The notes under the pieces were generated by a model. The model was not told the origin of the DNA. It was given only the letters and a program-made list of their open reading frames with translations, and did no database searches. Shown here in pieces: positions 63,439 to 64,000 of a stretch of 64,000 nucleotides of DNA. Made by a program: the position numbers and the translations under genes. Source of the stretch: Pyxidicoccus xibeiensis (lineage in GTDB: Bacteria; Myxococcota; Myxococcia; Myxococcales; Myxococcaceae); the NCBI RefSeq assembly GCF_024198175.1, contig NZ_JAJVKV010000003.1:992001-1056000 (forward strand), given 5' to 3'. The first letter of the stretch is position 1; each line of letters starts with the position of its first letter.

Positions 63439-64000
63439 GTCCCTTCCGAGGCCGCTTCGCGCCCAGCCCCACCGGACGCATGCACCTGGGCAACCTCCGC
63501 AGCGCGCTGCTCGGGTGGCTCCAGGCCCGTGCCGCCGGGGGCCGCTTCCTGCTGCGCATCGAGGACCTGGACCGCGCCCGCTGCAAGCCACAGCACGTGG
63601 ACGACCTGCTGCGCGACCTGGAGTGGCTCGGCCTCACCTGGGACGAGACGCCCCTCTTCCAGAGTCGGCGCGACGAGGTCTACCGCGACGCCCTCTCGCA
63701 GCTGGAGCGCGCGGGGCTCGTCTACCCGTGCTTCTGCACGCGCGGCGAGATTGCCCGCGCCGCCAGCGCCCCCCACGGCCTCTCCGAGGAGGGCCCCCGC
63801 TACCCCGGCACCTGCGCGCGCCTCACCGCCGGACAAATCTCCGAGCGCGCCCGCAGCCGTGCCCCCGCGTACCGCTTCCGCACGCGCCCCGGCGAGGTGC
63901 GCTTCGAGGACGGGCTCCTGGGCCCGTACGTGCAGGACGTGGAAGGAGTGGTGGGCGACTTCGTGGTGCGTCGCAATGACGGGGTGGCCAGCTACCAGCT
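63435..64000 (+). CDS. gluQ: Glutamyl-Q tRNA(Asp) synthetase (partial)
   Basis: The first 188 residues are present; the gene leaves the window. Landmarks are the class I start GRFAPSPTGRMHLGNLRSAL (HIGH-like HLGN), LLRIEDLDRAR, and a zinc-site stretch with CFCTRGEI and YPGTC (Cys pairs) that is typical of GluQRS and not of full GltX. It attaches glutamate to the queuosine base of tRNA(Asp). ATG 63435 overlaps the preceding stop. Confidence 0.9.
   Translation, partial: MSPFRGRFAPSPTGRMHLGNLRSALLGWLQARAAGGRFLLRIEDLDRARCKPQHVDDLLRDLEWLGLTWDETPLFQSRRDEVYRDALSQLERAGLVYPCFCTRGEIARAASAPHGLSEEGPRYPGTCARLTAGQISERARSRAPAYRFRTRPGEVRFEDGLLGPYVQDVEGVVGDFVVRRNDGVASYQ

Overview
The window looks like chromosomal DNA of a myxobacterium, most likely Myxococcaceae (Myxococcus, Corallococcus or Pyxidicoccus). 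The grounds are very high GC with GC-rich third codon positions, long antisense open frames, an AgmX/PglI-type C-terminal domain inside a TPR/beta-barrel/lipoprotein operon of the gliding-machinery kind, and many lipoproteins, Ser/Thr kinase and CHAT/STAND genes. Species cannot be named from the sequence alone. No rRNA, tRNA, CRISPR array or complete insertion sequence was seen.

Layout. 1-7.0 kb: a CHAT-protease signalling locus. A short ECF-type sigma factor is translationally coupled (TAATG) to a membrane protein that joins an anti-sigma-like zinc finger to a CHAT peptidase domain; this gene runs off the left edge. Divergent from them is a CHAT-nSTAND ATPase-TPR protein. 7.0-9.3 kb: a beta-propeller/di-heme cytochrome. 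9.5-20.9 kb: an eight-gene operon (small secreted protein, FHA/TonB-like protein, outer-membrane barrel, three TPR proteins, two lipoproteins) with nearly all genes overlapping, resembling myxobacterial gliding/sporulation envelope clusters (glt, nfs, aglT-pglI). 21-26 kb: EamA transporter, a perfect 27-bp inverted repeat, a zinc-ribbon membrane protein, a zinc-metalloprotease lipoprotein and a fatty-acid desaturase. 26-33.1 kb: a complete heme-uptake operon (hmuV, U, T, S, a HmuY-like lipoprotein, a TonB receptor and a Com-like zinc ribbon) behind a strong Fur box. 33-36.6 kb: metallopeptidase, LEA-type lipoprotein, aat and a secreted hypothetical protein.

36.6-42.6 kb is the clearest accessory region. 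A lower-GC island is bracketed by a direct repeat of about 287 bp (about 95% identical). The repeat is the 3' end of the secreted-protein gene at 42351-43358; the left copy is an orphan fragment. The island carries an AAA+ ATPase/subtilisin-like protease pair of the IetA/IetS type (a plasmid-stability and phage-defence module), then a two-TM GAF-domain protein overlapping a small charged protein that I do not recognise.

43-64 kb is mostly ordinary: pilus-formation-domain protein, CNNM/CorC-type membrane protein, Ser/Thr kinase coupled to a LEA-type lipoprotein, glgA, pdxH, an SDR, hemG, a LytS/LytR-type two-component system, a TolB-like lipoprotein, an unusual Thr/Tyr-rich lipoprotein, a GCS2-type ligase, rlmN, a class III nucleotide cyclase, a phosphoesterase, a PEGA-type protein and a gluQRS gene cut by the right edge.

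Start codons were chosen by eye from ribosome-binding sites, overlaps and domain boundaries; many are GTG or TTG and some are uncertain.
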